Numbered from the stretch's first letter, positions 46,121 through 58,241 are shown. The stretch: DNA of 64,000 bases from Lineus longissimus (GCF_910592395.1 NC_088323.1:14681501-14745500), one strand, 5' to 3'. Notes: generated by a model not told the origin, from the sequence alone. Numbers and translations: made by a program.

Positions 46121-49100
46121 AGTGTACTAGCCTCGCTGCCAATGGTTGACTTAAGACTGGTGTAGTGCATACCAAAGTCAATACTAAAAATCCCAAACGA
46201 ACTGGTATTATTGGAACGTAACAAGGTCGGGAAAGACACCGCTCCGATAGTCAATAAATTAGAGATCAATGTGTACAAAATGTACACAGTCTGTGTACAA
46301 GAAGGTCATTTCATTAGGACCCCTCTTGCTTGGGTAGCCGACACTATTCAGGGGAACTTGAGCGAAAAATGCGAAAGTAGAGGGATTTAAACCTTCATGT
46401 ATAGCATTAGAATACATGCAATGGGGTTCTTACCTTTTGTGTATGATATCCATACGAGAAAGAGAATTAGAAGAGGTCCTGTAGAAGTTAATAGATCCAT
46501 TGAGCAAGCAGCCACCAAGTTTTAGGTATCAGTTTCACTTAGGTCCGCAATCATTGCACGTGATGGACACACCCGGATCAGTATCCCTCCCGGGTGTCGA
46601 TTTTAATGCATTCCTAAAGGAGGAAAACTACTTAAAAATCAATGAAACTGTAGTTAACTGAATCTTAATGATATCCACTGTGTTCCTCGTGTGTAAATTT
46701 CCACATGTGTAAATTTCCACATGGCACCGATACGACGGCCAACATTCAACTGTCTGATTCACAACAGAGCAGCGGCTTTATGTGCGAACTCTCCAATGGC
46801 GGAGTTCAATTAGCGTGTCTGTGTGACCGGGTCATGCATTGGCGTCACTGTACAAATTTACATGGCGCGGCGTGCATTATACACAAGCTGATTGCTGTAC
46901 AAGCATTGCATTGGGTTTTCGTTATAATGACGGGGGCGGGGCTAAGGCGGTCCGTTTACCAATGTATGATTAGCATAGAGTCATGACTAGGCGCCAGTTT
47001 GTCGGGCTGGCTCGATATCGGTATAAACCATTGTCACGAGTAGATCTAATCAGTTTTAGACGGGTCTCGGCACAGAGAATATCTATGCAAAGTTCCTGGG
47101 CAGGTCTGCCTAAACTTCTTATCTTCTATTATCTATCTATCTTATTTTCTTAACCATTCCGCCACAACCTTCATGTATGAAATTATTGCATGTTATTTTC
47201 TTCAGAAAGCCCTGTCTACGGTATACATAGCCTAGTTATATACAGACGCTTAGGCCTACTGCACATACTCGTGTGTAAGCCTACAATATGTCTGCATAAT
47301 ACAAACACGATGCATACTGTAGAAGTTAGTCCCCTGGGCCACAGATCGATAGAGGGGGCATGCAGGGGCCAGAGAGGGCAAGGGTCACAAAAAAAACGTG
47401 TTTTTCAAGCAGAGCTTTGGCCAATTTTCAGACTTACAGAAGCAAGAAATCCACAACAAAAAAGCGACCTGCAATCTCCGAAAGGGTACCAACAAAAATT
47501 TGATATTGCACGCGCACAAGTATTACTTCTTACATTTTTTATTAATGTACACAGTGTATATTTGATCTTACCAAGAATTAATAAAGTCTCATAAATCCTT
47601 TATATCACTCAGTCCTACTTGTTAATGATGTCAAAATAGGCCTATTGTTTATATCAAGATCTCTTTTCTTCAAAGTGTTGTATCATGAAGTCCATTCACA
47701 TATATTTTGTTTCTTTCGTTAACCCTTTTGGGTGCCATACAATTTTGATGAACTGAAATTGAAATGAACCTTTATACAAATGAAACACTGTTGGTCGTTT
47801 ATTTCTTTCTGTATTTTTACCAAAGAAGTTTGCCTTTCTGTAGCCCGAGTGCACCGAGTGGATTAATGATATTATGATATGTACATTTATGTTTCATAGT
47901 GTTTCTAATGTGGTTACTTTTGTTATTCCAAGACCAATCCCAGACTATAAGCATCCAAAACAATATTTCTGGTTTGTTGTTACCGGGTTTTTTGGCGCAA
48001 AAATGTTTTACGCCGAGACCATTTGTCTTCGCGCGCCTTACCGGATCAACATTAGTCAGGAGTTAAACTACCACGGCGCCATGCCAGGCCGGGATTATAG
48101 ACTCGCTACAGATTCCATGTATATAAAAATATATATTAGGGCAGTGCATTCTGAACACTCACAAACCTTATCAACAATATTTTTTGAACATGTGGGCTAG
48201 ATGGTAAAGACATGATCGACGTCGTACATGTAGCAATAGCCCGCGTTACTTGCGCCGTCGAGGTCAAGGGCAGCCGCGCCGGAAGGCCGCAAGTGGACCG
48301 TGAAGTACCATATCATCGTATGTTTTATACGATACCGAAATTCCCCTGGTGGAATTCCTGGCAGCATATATTAACTGCAACATACACTCTAGGATGTGCT
48401 TATGAATGCGCTCCTCTTCCGAAGACGGACATGACGGAGGCGGGGGCACCGGGGCCGCCACTTCGTAAACTTATTGATTATAACACTGAATATGACGCTG
48501 AATGGGGGAATATTCAAAATGTTACACCGGCTCCATAACTCCTGCTGCCTCCTTTCAAGTATACATAAAAATATTGGCGCCATAAAACATACTCCACGTG
48601 TTTCCGGTTCTTTTGAAACATGGCCTGATCATTCGCATCTGTGGCAAATATCTCCGAAACATGCCAGAAATTAGAAAAATCCTTTTATAAGGAAGACATT
48701 GATCACCAACTTACTGCAACAGCTTGACGTAAAATCGTTATTTTGACAAAAACTTTGGAAAAAGGTAGCCTATAGTCTGATATAATCGAGTGCATTCATT
48801 TTATTGACATTGTAAGCGCGTTATATCACCACATTTCAAGAGTACGATAAAATCGACCCCGGTGAAGAAAAAAATATTCTGATGAAAAATAAAAACAAGT
48901 GGGCAAAAATGTTCATGAAATCCATGCACACGCCTCCTAGTCTGCACAAGGAAGTTTGGTAAAACCCAGTTCAGGAAAATCTTACTGATTCGTGCAGATC
49001 TTTACAAGGTCCTATTTTGAAAAAAATCTGTGCCGTATCGCGCGCATGTATCTAGCTCAAACGTAACAGAGTGGCCGGCCGGTCCGACCGATTGGAGGAT

Positions 49101-49596
49101 CCGGATACTAGAGAGGTTCCGATGTTGATCCGAGAACGAGGGTGCATTTTGAGGACGGATATCGCGTTACCTATTATCACGAATGAAATGAAAAAGTTTG
49201 TCTTATGCCTGGTAACCCTAGCAACAATGTTTGAAAATCGACTTGGCGTCAACCAGAGAAACCTTACCTCGTTTTTTTTCTCGGATCAAGGATATTTCTA
49301 CTGGCATGACTTTTCAGGTGATACGTGGAACAAGGATGTCTTCAAGCTCCCTTGCTTGAATTTTTCACTTTCTTTTATTTTTTTTATCTTACTATTACTG
49401 AGACGCCGAAAGAAGCTTAAAAAATTCATCCATTACGCGTGCGCATGGATTTTCTTTTCTCGTTTGATCACGCTACAGGCCCTAAAAAAGCTGGGTTTTA
49501 TTGACGGAATGGTTCCCCTTGATATGATGAGGTTGACTTTACGCAAATGTATCTTACCCGGGACTTTGTTTTGATTCACGTTTGGTTGGTTTACCA
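46121..49596. other. Intergenic, no supported feature
   Basis: Several plus-strand frames exist (46705-46986, 47190-47594, 47874-48200, 49071-49574). The longest, 167 codons, contains a hydrophobic run next to a lysine/arginine cluster. None has a recognisable domain, conserved cysteine pattern or convincing splice bounds. I see no RNA gene. Confidence 0.35.
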
Positions 49597-49990
49597 TTGC
49601 ACACCGCAACAGGAGGTGCAACCCATGGGGCCCCATCCATGCACAGGCTGACGGGGAGCCTTCCCATGGGGCCTCATCATCCATGCAGGGGGCAGCGGCA
49701 GGACATAGAATGTGTACGTGTTTGTTGACTATAACTCAAGTTGTAGGCCTCGTTCGCGAGAAGCCGCGTAAAACTACGAGAGCACAGTCAGCAAAACAGA
49801 TGGGTTTCGCCCAAACAATATGGTAACCCCCGTGGCCCCCCTACCAAACACGGAAACAACACAGAGTTATTAACAGTAATTAATGAGTAGTTATAGAAAT
49901 ACAGATTTGATTAACCACTTTACCGAACACCCGGGACGCGAGTCCGACAGCTTTGTTTTATCCGCGAATTGCAATTATTAGGTCTGGTCA
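49597..49990 (+). repeat. Left arm of long inverted repeat
   Basis: From GCACACCGCAACAGGAGGTG through GGGGGCAGCGGCAGGACAT, AGGCCTCGTTCGCGAGAAGC and GGGACGCGAGTCCGACAGCT to GCGAATTGCAATTATTA, this arm matches the reverse complement of 51912-52270 closely. It carries an extra duplicated CCATGGGGC-type segment near 49620-49680. Arms of several hundred bases are typical of Mutator-like or foldback DNA transposons. Confidence 0.85.
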
Positions 49991-50007
49991 TGTTACACTT
50001 GCGCCGC

Positions 50008-50135
50008 TGTGCTGAAGTAGAAAATGTCCCGCTAGAAAAAGTGTCCGGCCCTATTGTTTTCCGACGGATTATGGTATATGGTGCTATAGAGACCATGACC
50101 GTAAATAGCTCAGAGATTACATTGTAATTTGGCTA
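50008..50135 (+). mobile_element. Truncated CCGGTGTA-family MITE
   Basis: AAAATGTCCCGCTAGAAAAAGTGTCCGGCCCTATTG is followed by CTATAGAGACCATGACCGT and AATAGCTCAGAGATTA; these are the left two-thirds of the family. Both termini are missing. It lies just inside the left arm of the long inverted repeat. Confidence 0.7.
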
Positions 50136-50383
50136 TTTTTCCAAAAATTGAAAATGGCGTTTTTGACTCATTGATGAACAAAGTATGTCGAGGCGATTAT
50201 CATTTCGATTTCATAAACATTCTTTTGCTTTTGTTAATCAGCCATTTTGTTTTAAACTGTTATCAATACAAATGCGACTCAATGAAAATAGTTTGTCCAA
50301 AGTCAGCAATCGCCTGCTTTTTTGGTTTCGCGGCAACACCGGCAGTGTTCGCAAAGAAACACCGATGTGTGCGGTCAACTCTC

Positions 50384-51012
50384 TGAAGAACAGAATACAA
50401 TCACGTTAACCCCTTGTCAAACCCACGTGTTTCTACATGTATCTAAAAATATTAACCCCTGCTGTGACAACACCAATTATATAAATACAAGGCTAATCAG
50501 CAACACAACTAATTAATAGTTGTAAAAGGTACCCGTATAGACTCTATTTTAAAACTGGGTCTCTCACTACTTACAGCTGCTTTCACCGTTAAGCGAGGCA
50601 AGTCAGGTCTTAATACCCCGGATGGGATTACTGACTCACTCCGGTCCTTAATTTTTAGTGAATTTTATCAGAAAACAGACTCTACTGAGAGGACCCTCGC
50701 CAAATTACTCACCAAAGCCTTTTAATATCACGTGCACTGTATATAAATAGCATTGTATCATGTGCATTATGTATTGTTTTGTGTATTATCTGTGCCATTG
50801 ATGTATTTAATTTGTATATACTTCTCCCTTTAGGAGGTTTTATTAAATAAATAAATAAATAGTAAGTAAAATCCTCTGAAGAACGGTATACAATCACATG
50901 TATATGCCCTTGTCAAACCCACGTGTTTCAACCTAACAATATTAACCCCTGTAGCGACAACACCAGTAAAAATACAAAGCTAATTAGAAACACAACAAAT
51001 TAATAATAGTTA
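50384..51012 (+). repeat. 140-bp direct repeat pair flanking a retroelement tail
   Basis: CTGAAGAACAGAATACAATC followed by CCTTGTCAAACCCACGTGTT at 50384-50522 recurs at 50872-51012. The 350 bp between the two copies ends in GGAGGTTTTATTAAATAAAT and an (AAAT)n tract. That is the usual 3' end of a non-LTR retrotransposon or SINE inserted on the plus strand, so the pair may be a tandem duplication later split by the insertion. Confidence 0.65.
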
Positions 51013-51170
51013 TCAATATTCCGTGTCTTATCCATACGGTATTGTGATTGTCGGCAGCAACCAACTCGGATTATGTCGTCTGAATACTGAATTTTCTCTG
51101 CCGCCGTCTCCATTCCCCTGCTGAGCTTCTTGTTCCGTTAGTAATTAGACATTGCAAACTTAGTAATTAA

Positions 51171-51499
51171 CTAAGTCTTAGTGGTATAGTTTGGAATAAA
51201 CATGTCAACGCCCAGCCGTGCGGAGCGGTATGTTGCTACCCTGATCCCCTGTCGAAACAATGATTTAGGTAATGAAAGAAACAGTTCAAAGTTGGCTTTT
51301 TCTGTTATCAGATCATATCTATTTTGGTTTTTCTCTATTTTCAAATCATTTCCGAACCATACTGTAATCTCACCCTTGAGAATGAATTCCCCAAATAAAT
51401 CAATACTATAAATTTTTTCAATATGTTTTTCAACGTTACATTTTTTATTTATTGAAAAACTCTGTTGTGATCGCGGTTCATGTACTGAAAAATATTTTC
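51171..51499 (-). CDS. Unrecognised exon-like frame inside inverted repeat
   Basis: A strong acceptor (TTCTGTTTGTTTTCAG) precedes 51499 and the frame (phase-1 start) runs 109 codons to a stop at 51171. The composition is protein-like, with alternating strands such as GEITVWFGNDLKIE and ANFELFLSLPKSLFRQGIRV. The 'SLPKSLF...RVATY' pattern recalls strands of adhesion-GPCR GAIN domains, but the resemblance is weak and no GPS cysteines are present. It could be the last exon of an unknown gene, cargo of the inverted-repeat element, or chance. No partner exon was found. Confidence 0.3.
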
Positions 51500-51591
51500 C
51501 TGAAAACAAACAGAATTTAGTACCAAATATTATCAGATACAGAAACGCTGTTTGAAGAAAGGAAAAATCATTTTCCTGAAAACAAAGCAGT

Positions 51592-51824
51592 CTTAAAGGG
51601 ACAATATAGGCTGCAATCTAGGCAGGCAAGATAAAGTTACACAAAGTCGCCAATAGGGGTCTCTCACATCTCCCAGTACGTCGAAATGATTCACGCTTGT
51701 ATAGTGTAAGGAATACATTTAGTGCTGAATCTGACATGACCCAGGGCCCTTGATACTGTATATATTAGTCACCTAAAAATGGCCAAATTAGTCCCTCTGC
51801 TCCTGCCTATAGTCCCCCTTTAAG
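51592..51824. mobile_element. MITE, CTTAAAGGGAC family, copy C
   Basis: It runs from CTTAAAGGGACAATATAGG to GTCCCCCTTTAAG, with AAGTCGCCAATAGGGG, ACGTCGAAATGATTCACGCT and ACCCAGGGCCCTTG inside. It closely matches copy A at 8352. It lies within the long inverted repeat, next to the exon-like frame. Confidence 0.8.
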
Positions 51825-51911
51825 TGCCAAAAGTAGAAATTTTTATAGAAATTTGTCAAATCACGAAGTTTCTGCAACTGGTCACTGTTTATGCCATTGG
51901 AGACAGCGCCA

Positions 51912-52270
51912 GATCAACTACCAGACGTAATTATTGCAATTCGCGGATAAAACAAAGCTGTCGGACTCGCGTCCCGGGTGTTAGGTAAAGTGGTTAATCA
52001 AATCTTTATTTCTATAACTACTCATTAATTACTGTTAATAACTCTGTGTTGTTTCCGTGTTTGGTAGGGGGGCCACGGGGGTTACCATATTGTTTGGGCG
52101 AAACCCATCTGTGTTGCTGACTGCTCTCGTAGTTTTACGCGGCTTCTCGCGAACGAGGCCTACAGCTTGAGCTATAAAGTCATCAAACTGGTTTACTTTC
52201 TATGACCTGCCGCTGCCCCCTGCATGGATGGACCCCCATGGGTAGCACCTCGTGCTGCGGTGTGCACGGG
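51912..52270 (-). repeat. Right arm of long inverted repeat
   Basis: This is the reverse-complement partner of 49597-49990; key matches are AATTGCAATTCGC-type ends, AGCTGTCGGACTCGCGTCCC, GGGGGCCACGGGGGTTACCA, GCTTCTCGCGAACGAGGCCT and CTGCCGCTGCCCCCTGCATG. The two arms enclose about 1.9 kb. The plus-strand frame starting near 52202 is chance. Confidence 0.85.
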
Positions 52271-52338
52271 AAAACAGCCAAAAAGAAGTTATGCCTTTCT
52301 TTATTTCAAACCATAGCGGGGCGAAACGCCACCATGCG

Positions 52339-52393
52339 ACAAATGTGTGGAACTGATATCTCGGCTCTGAACAGTCAGTTCCACACATTTTGC
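52339..52393. repeat. 16-bp stem hairpin
   Basis: AAATGTGTGGAACTGA pairs perfectly with TCAGTTCCACACATTT across a loop of about 23 bases. It sits just outside the long inverted repeat. No terminator or RNA gene context is evident. Confidence 0.7.
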
Positions 52394-53129
52394 CCAGATG
52401 GCAGCACCAACAACCCCTCAAGCACTACCTTGCTGATAAACTATCAGCATTACCTCGGACCCTAATTATATTGATAAATTTTATCTAAGCAACTGATATT
52501 AAGTTGTAGCTTTATTTTTGTTGTTAAATCGGATCGAACAACACTTAACTTGCCAAACTACCGATTAACAATAGGCATCATGTAGAACATAATATGTGTT
52601 CTTTTTTAAAACATCACTTATTTCATATGACAATTGGCCCTCTCCAAGCTCAACCGGGGTTAATTTGTTAATTCATCCCAATTGGGTTTAGGGGACGCCA
52701 GAAAACTATTTAAACATCCCGTTGCCATACATACAGAATAGTCCGCTTAGGCCAGTTGTAGGCCAAACCAAAATAGCTGTCTGTTTCCAATACGTCATAT
52801 TTTATGGTGTTACTGGTATTGCATTCCAGCTATGTTGCTTTAAAAAAAACTTAGATCGGCACCATCGGTTGTCGGCAGCAAGCAGCGTTATCTTCTTTAG
52901 TTAGGCCCAATCACTTAACGCCAAGGTTAAATACTTGACTTGACGCCGAATTAACAACTTGGGCCTTTGACGCGAAACAAACTCGCAACATGGTGCGCCC
53001 TGAGACTAATTAGAGTGATTAACTCGTCATCTCTAATTAAGAGGATGGTTCTTAATTGTCTGATATCGTACACGAAGCGGACATAGACGGTAAGCATCGG
53101 CCAATTTCCTCGTCAAAATGTTATTTTTG
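52394..53129. other. Intergenic, no supported feature
   Basis: AT-rich sequence with short frames only. Confidence 0.4.
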
Positions 53130-53740
53130 AACTGGGGAAAAGGAAGTTAGGCGCCATGAAGCGCTTCATTAGAGGACAGCCATCTCGGGCCTCTTGCGTG
53201 AATGATTCAGTGTGAAACGAGCGGGTCTTCGCTTTTGCAACGGACAGCATCGGTGCAGTCTCATTAGGTTTAAGAGACAACTTGGGCACGAGATAGTTAG
53301 CCACTGCGGAATACGTGGAGATAAGGGAGACCAGCTAGCAAAAGAAGGTCGCCTGCTGATCATGTGGAACAGTCATACTGAGAGGCAACCAAGCCAAGAA
53401 GAAAACCGAGAGCATGCATGCTACCATGACAAGACAGACCCACTTTGACTGAACTTGGCTGAAAATACGCAACAATTTTACCGTCTATTAGGCCTTGTCA
53501 CGAGAGCCAAGGGGACACTAGCAAATATAATCTTGCAGGGCACAGTGGAGGGTAGTCGCCGACGCGGCCGTCCAAAGAGAATTTGAATGGATGACGTGAC
53601 ACACTGGACTGGAAGAAAGACCAGTGACCTGAGCCACCACCGTGTGCATGGTGTCGCGTTGTTAACAGCTTAGGGTCGTCCCAATGGCCGTATGGCTGCG
53701 GGACATGATGATGATGATGACGATGACGATGATGATTAGG
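53130..53740 (+). mobile_element. Degraded 3' end of a non-LTR retrotransposon
   Basis: The plus-strand frame near 53285-53350 reads SHCGIRGDKGDQLAKEG, the C-terminal RNase H motif of many non-LTR elements (SHCGI-GNE-AD-LAKEG). Further on, at about 53553-53625, RRRGRPKR and MDDVTHWTG match the basic RxRGRP...W-DD---W-G tail that ends such ORF2 proteins, with a stop between the two halves. Reverse transcriptase proper is not present. A GAT trinucleotide tract at 53705-53737 could be the original microsatellite tail. The element is dead. Confidence 0.7.
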
Positions 53741-54615
53741 ACAGGCCACTGTGGCCTCCGTGTTCACCTTTCGACGAATAGGGGTAAGAGACACAACAGA
53801 GTACCAATGCCAGACAGCAGTGCAGATCCTGAGAGACCCTGCGCCAAAAAATATGCGACAACAATGGCCCGCATACTGACACTGGTCAGATGTCGGGGAA
53901 AAACAGCGGGGAACACGGCAAGATCCTCGAAAGACAGCCACTTCACCTCCGCAACATGACTGAAGATATGGTGCAGGCAGGCCTGAGCACAGAAAAAGAC
54001 GAAGCTACACTAGATGACCCCGACCTCGCCGGCTCGCCTCCGAACGTGCTCGGGAAAGTGTAAACCCGTCGTTATCAACTTAGTCCGACACGCATTCGGG
54101 AAAGACAAATTTGTTTCGCCGGCAGTCAGCGACATTGTACTTTGATTGTCTTCTGAAGAGAGCTATGTTTGTTGGGATGATGGAGTTGGTTACGTCCCTA
54201 GCAAAGGTGCAGAGCGATGTATAGCGTAGCGGATCGAACCTATTTTAATGGGCTAACTAAAGTTGTGCAGGGGCCATATTGACAGTTAGTGGTACACCAC
54301 CTCACAACTTAAGCGCCCCGCAAACGGGCAACTTCTGTCGCTGCGACTTGCGATCGTCATCACATATGACAAAAATCTCTCGTTTGCGGTGGCCATCGAT
54401 GACACTTGCGAGAGAAGGTTAAGAGTGATCGTTGCAACCAGCGATAACACCTAAAACCCATGAACGACTTACCGGTGTTGGGTTTACCCGCAGGCAAGCT
54501 ACCGTTTTAGCGTTTTTCACAATGATAATTGTTTCTGGTTGCACTTGCAGCGACAAAGTTTGCTCGTTTGCGGGGGGGGGGGGGCTTTAGGTTTTGGTTC
54601 GACCCGAAGCGGTCG
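53741..54615. other. Intergenic, no supported feature
   Basis: Mixed sequence after the retroelement remnant. Around 54310-54585 the words GCGACTTGCGATCG, CTCGTTTGCGG and a poly-G run appear as imperfect inverted pairs (GCAAACGGGCAACTTCTGTC against GCAGCGACAAAGTTTGCTCG). They probably mark another small TIR element of about 270 bp. Confidence 0.35.
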
Positions 54616-55430
54616 AAAATTTCGCCCTGGAAAAGTGTTCGGTCGGTCCTAGTGTATTTTGACGGATTCTGCTACATGGTTCGGTAGAGGCACCATGGAC
54701 GAGATGAAAATATCTCAATGCACTTGCTAACATTTCTGCCTTGATCTACAACTGTACATGGTTTTCAGTGACATAATTAGCATAAATTCATCCAGGGTAT
54801 CAATATCTAAGCGCGCGTCGCCAGTGTGGCGAGCGATAAGGGCGACACCCATAGGCGCGGTAATAACGACAAGTATTTGCTTCATATCACTGGCAGGCAT
54901 CCTATTCTCACATTGATTAAGATGAAGTAAACAATCGGTGATAATGATATTTTTCGTGGTGTGAAAATGTTGACCAACGAGACGCTTAATAGAAACTAAG
55001 TGTTCGGAAATGGAATATAATTATAATATTTTCCCAGTCTGTAAATAATTTTTGGTTTTTATATTTCATTTTTGTTTAACTTTTGTTTGAATTGTACGAA
55101 GTTCTCGTGTTCGAGCACTTTTGACTATTTTCTAAACGGTTTCGTCCACTGCCTGGTAAAAACCACGCGCATCACATTCAAGTTCAAATTTTGAAATCTT
55201 GACCAAACTGAGTAGGCCTTCAGGGTGTGGCCCGCATGCACATTGTGACTGATGTGAAAGTGAAGTTTTACATGCCCAAAGAGATTGTCCAGGGAACAAT
55301 GGATTTCCCATACGCTTGACGGTCATGGCCTCTACCATGTATACCTTAATCCGTCAGAATACAATTGGACCGGACACTTTATTCAAGGGGAATATTTTCT
55401 ACTACTACGCCGGACAGAACCATCCCGATT
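54616..55430. mobile_element. Two CCGGTGTA-family fragments in opposite orientation
   Basis: The fragment near 54625-54715 has CCCTGGAAAAGTGTTCGG, TATTTTGACGGATTC and CGGTAGAGGCACCATGGACG. The one near 55275-55425 is the reverse-orientation counterpart (CCAGGGAACAATGGATTTCC, GACGGTCATGGCCTCTACCA, CGTCAGAATACAATTGGACC). Both belong to the subfamily with TTTGACGGATT seen at 50008. The sequence between them has no recognisable signal. Confidence 0.6.
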
Positions 55431-56084
55431 CTGGACAACATTATCGACCAATCACACAATAATAAATCTTGGCGCCGAAGTAATCAATTTTTCATTGGTT
55501 GATATCGCGGAGATACCGCCCCAATGCCTTGTCCATTTTGGACCATCTGGCGCGGGCACCAAACAACACATAACATGGCTGCGGCCTCAGAGGGAGATTA
55601 ACACGAGACAAGACCACTAATGAATATTCATAGGTTTGAGGGTCGAGGCCTATCAATTAGACGAGTGCATGTTTTTTACTCTCAAGTACATATTTGGAGA
55701 GGTATTGAAAAAATATTTGCTGTGGCAAGTCTACAGATATAAATGAATTGTTTGGTAAAAAAATAATTTTGAATTTCGACAACCTGGCCATAGGGGGGGT
55801 GGTTCAAATTTGAAGCGAAAATGGCCGATATGGGTAAAAATGTCCACTTGTGTCAAACTTGTCAATTTAAAAAAAAATTTCCGTGGTCAATCACCAATTT
55901 AAATCGCACCAGTTACTCGCAAGACTAACCCGTATATCATATCCGAATTTCAGTTTCACAACTCCACGCATTCTTTGATGCGTCGCGGTCAAACATTGAC
56001 AATTTAACTGCTAAAAGGCTTAAAAAATCAATTGTGGTCTTGTCTCACACTCACGATGTCGACGACTGTCTGGCGCACCTCGGG
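55431..56084. other. Intergenic, no supported feature
   Basis: The plus-strand frame that runs into this region (55285-55620) begins inside a MITE fragment, so I do not accept it as a gene. The rest is AT-rich and featureless. Confidence 0.4.
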
Positions 56085-56940
56085 CAAATGATATCAAAAT
56101 GATCATCTGCAGTGTAATGAATCTGTCGTATTGTTCGGATTGACATAGGGTGATCTGCAGTGTACGCCTTGTAATGTTCACAAAAATCTTGGATGAGATG
56201 TAGGTGTCGTACTATTATGTTTCTATAAAATTTGATTGCCAGGGCCCGGTTGTTTGAATGCATAAAAGTCTTGTTATCCCTAACGGTTACGTTATAGTAT
56301 CCTACTTAAGGACGTTATCTCTTTCAGTTAAACTATTCAAATTTTTCACTTTGAGATTTATTAGAGCGAACGTTGTTTTTTAACAACCCAGCTCTGCCGT
56401 GTACGTCTTGTAAACTGTTTGAATTGCAGTGTAAATCTTGTAATGGTCTAATAAAACCTTGTATGATATGTAGTGTACGTCTTGTAAACTGTTTGAATTG
56501 CAGCGTAAATCTTGTAATGGTCTAATAAAACCTTGTATGATATGTAGTGTACGTCTTGTAAACTGTTTGAATTGCAGTGTAAATCTTGTAATGGTCTAAT
56601 AAAACCTTGTATGATATGTAGTGTACGTCTTGTAAACTGTTTGAATTGCAGTGTAAATCTTGTAATGGTCTAATAAAACCTTGTATGATATGTAGTGTAC
56701 GTCTTGTAAACTGTTTGAATTGCAGTGTAAATCTTGTAATGGTCTAATAAAACCTTGTATGATATGTAGTGTACGTCTTGTAAACTGTTTGAATTGCAGT
56801 GTAAATCTTGTAATGGTCTAATAAAACCTTGTATGATATGTAGTGTACGTCTTGTAAACTGTTTGAATTACAGTGTAAATCTTGTAATGGTGTAATAAAA
56901 CCTTGTATGATATGTAGTGTACGTCTTGTAAGGTTGACAT
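56085..56940. repeat. 74-bp tandem array with diverged left copies
   Basis: The unit TGTACGTCTTGTAAACTGTT continuing to GATATGTAG repeats exactly every 74 bp (starts at 56474, 56548 and so on), about seven copies in 56392-56940. Diverged copies with CTTGTAATGTTCACAAAAATC at 56085-56210 extend it leftward across a unique spacer. The minus-strand frames here are reading through the repeat. Confidence 0.92.
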
Positions 56941-58070
56941 GAGATGTTGGAAACACCAGAGAAGACCTTTAATTTTCTGTAGGCAATTAGAAATTCATAA
57001 TGACACTTTTAACAAATCTTCGGCGCAAACCATGATCAGAAACGCACTGTTTGGTGACCTCTGGGTGGCATTCCCCCCCCCCCCCCCCCCCCCCCACCCG
57101 CTAGCTACGTTACTGTGATGTCTGTGAAAGTGTATATAGAAAAATCGAACGGGCCAACTGGGTCCCTATGTCCCTATGTCCCTATGTCCCTACGTCCTTA
57201 CGTCCCTATATCCCTATATCTCTATATCCTTATATCCCTGTTGATCCACCAGGAGTATGAAACGGCGACTGGATATTGCGGTCATTCCGAGATTTCGCCC
57301 TTTTATTTCCTGATTCTGTGGAGTGCGCCCTGATCTGAGGGTTAAATGAATGACTGACATTCCTAATCAAAGTCCCGATACGGCGCTGACACTAATTGAA
57401 ATGGAGTCGGGATCTGAGAGTCCGATCTTTCCGGACATGGTGATTAATTCAACATGAGAGATTATTGTTTTCAGTGACAACATTGGCTGATGGGCAACAT
57501 GCCGTGCACTTCCAGCTGCATTTTGGCGACGTAAAGAGGTAAGTCACGGTTGGATTGGAACTGATGTCAACAATAACAACGACAACCTTTAAAAAAAAAC
57601 CTTGGTCCCGCAGCCCCAATGCAAATGGCCAACAACCCGTAGCCCATTATGTGTATACATGTACATGCTTCCCGAAATTGGTGGCTTGCATTGGAACTAA
57701 CTTTTCCCCTTGTCCGTCATCAAAGGCATTCAAGTGTGTTGGTCAACCATGACTATCTCCTTTGTCCCTCCACCATAAGGCCTAGTTTCCCCTTATGACA
57801 TCACTATTTCGGACACTCAGCGCCCCATTTCTGGAAAGGTGCATATAGCCTCGATTCGCTGCGCTGTACATCGAGCTTAAGTGCTGCCTCCAAAAAAGCC
57901 GGGAATTCCGCCCATACGCATTTAAACTTAAACTTGGAAAACTCTGTGTAAAATAGTTTGACGTCACAACGCTAGCCAACCAATCAGGCCATTGTTTCGT
58001 CAACCAATCATTTTCGAAATAGTCACCTCGCACTTCGTCCCATTGGGGACGAAGTATTGGTCTGAACAAC
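56941..58070. other. Intergenic with simple repeats
   Basis: It contains a poly-C tract (57069-57096) and, at 57160-57240, a run of 8-9 bp TCCCTATGT/TCCCTATAT units. The region around 57780-58068 has a palindromic border (TTCGTCCCATTGGGGACGAAG at 58037-58057). No gene is recognised. Confidence 0.5.
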
Positions 58071-58241
58071 CCGGTGTAACAGTAACAAATGCCCCCCTGG
58101 AAAAAGTGTCAGGCCCTATTGTATTCTGTAATATGGTTCTATAGAGACCCTGACCGTCAATAGCTCAGAGATTGAAGTGCATAATAGAATCCTTTGTTTC
58201 CCTGGCATTCTATCCTAGGACATTTTAAACTTCTACACCGG
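58071..58241 (+). mobile_element. CCGGTGTA-family MITE, full-length 171 bp (copy 1)
   Basis: It starts CCGGTGTAACAGTAACAAAT and ends AACTTCTACACCGG. It has the same length as, and differs at only about nine positions from, the copy at 61963-62133, so both moved recently. It has no coding capacity and no obvious target-site duplication. Confidence 0.9.

Noticed and set aside
49071-49574. 167-codon plus-strand frame with a hydrophobic run followed by a basic cluster
   Set aside because: No domain, no splice bounds and no codon signal; one frame of this length is expected by chance in a window of this size and AT content.
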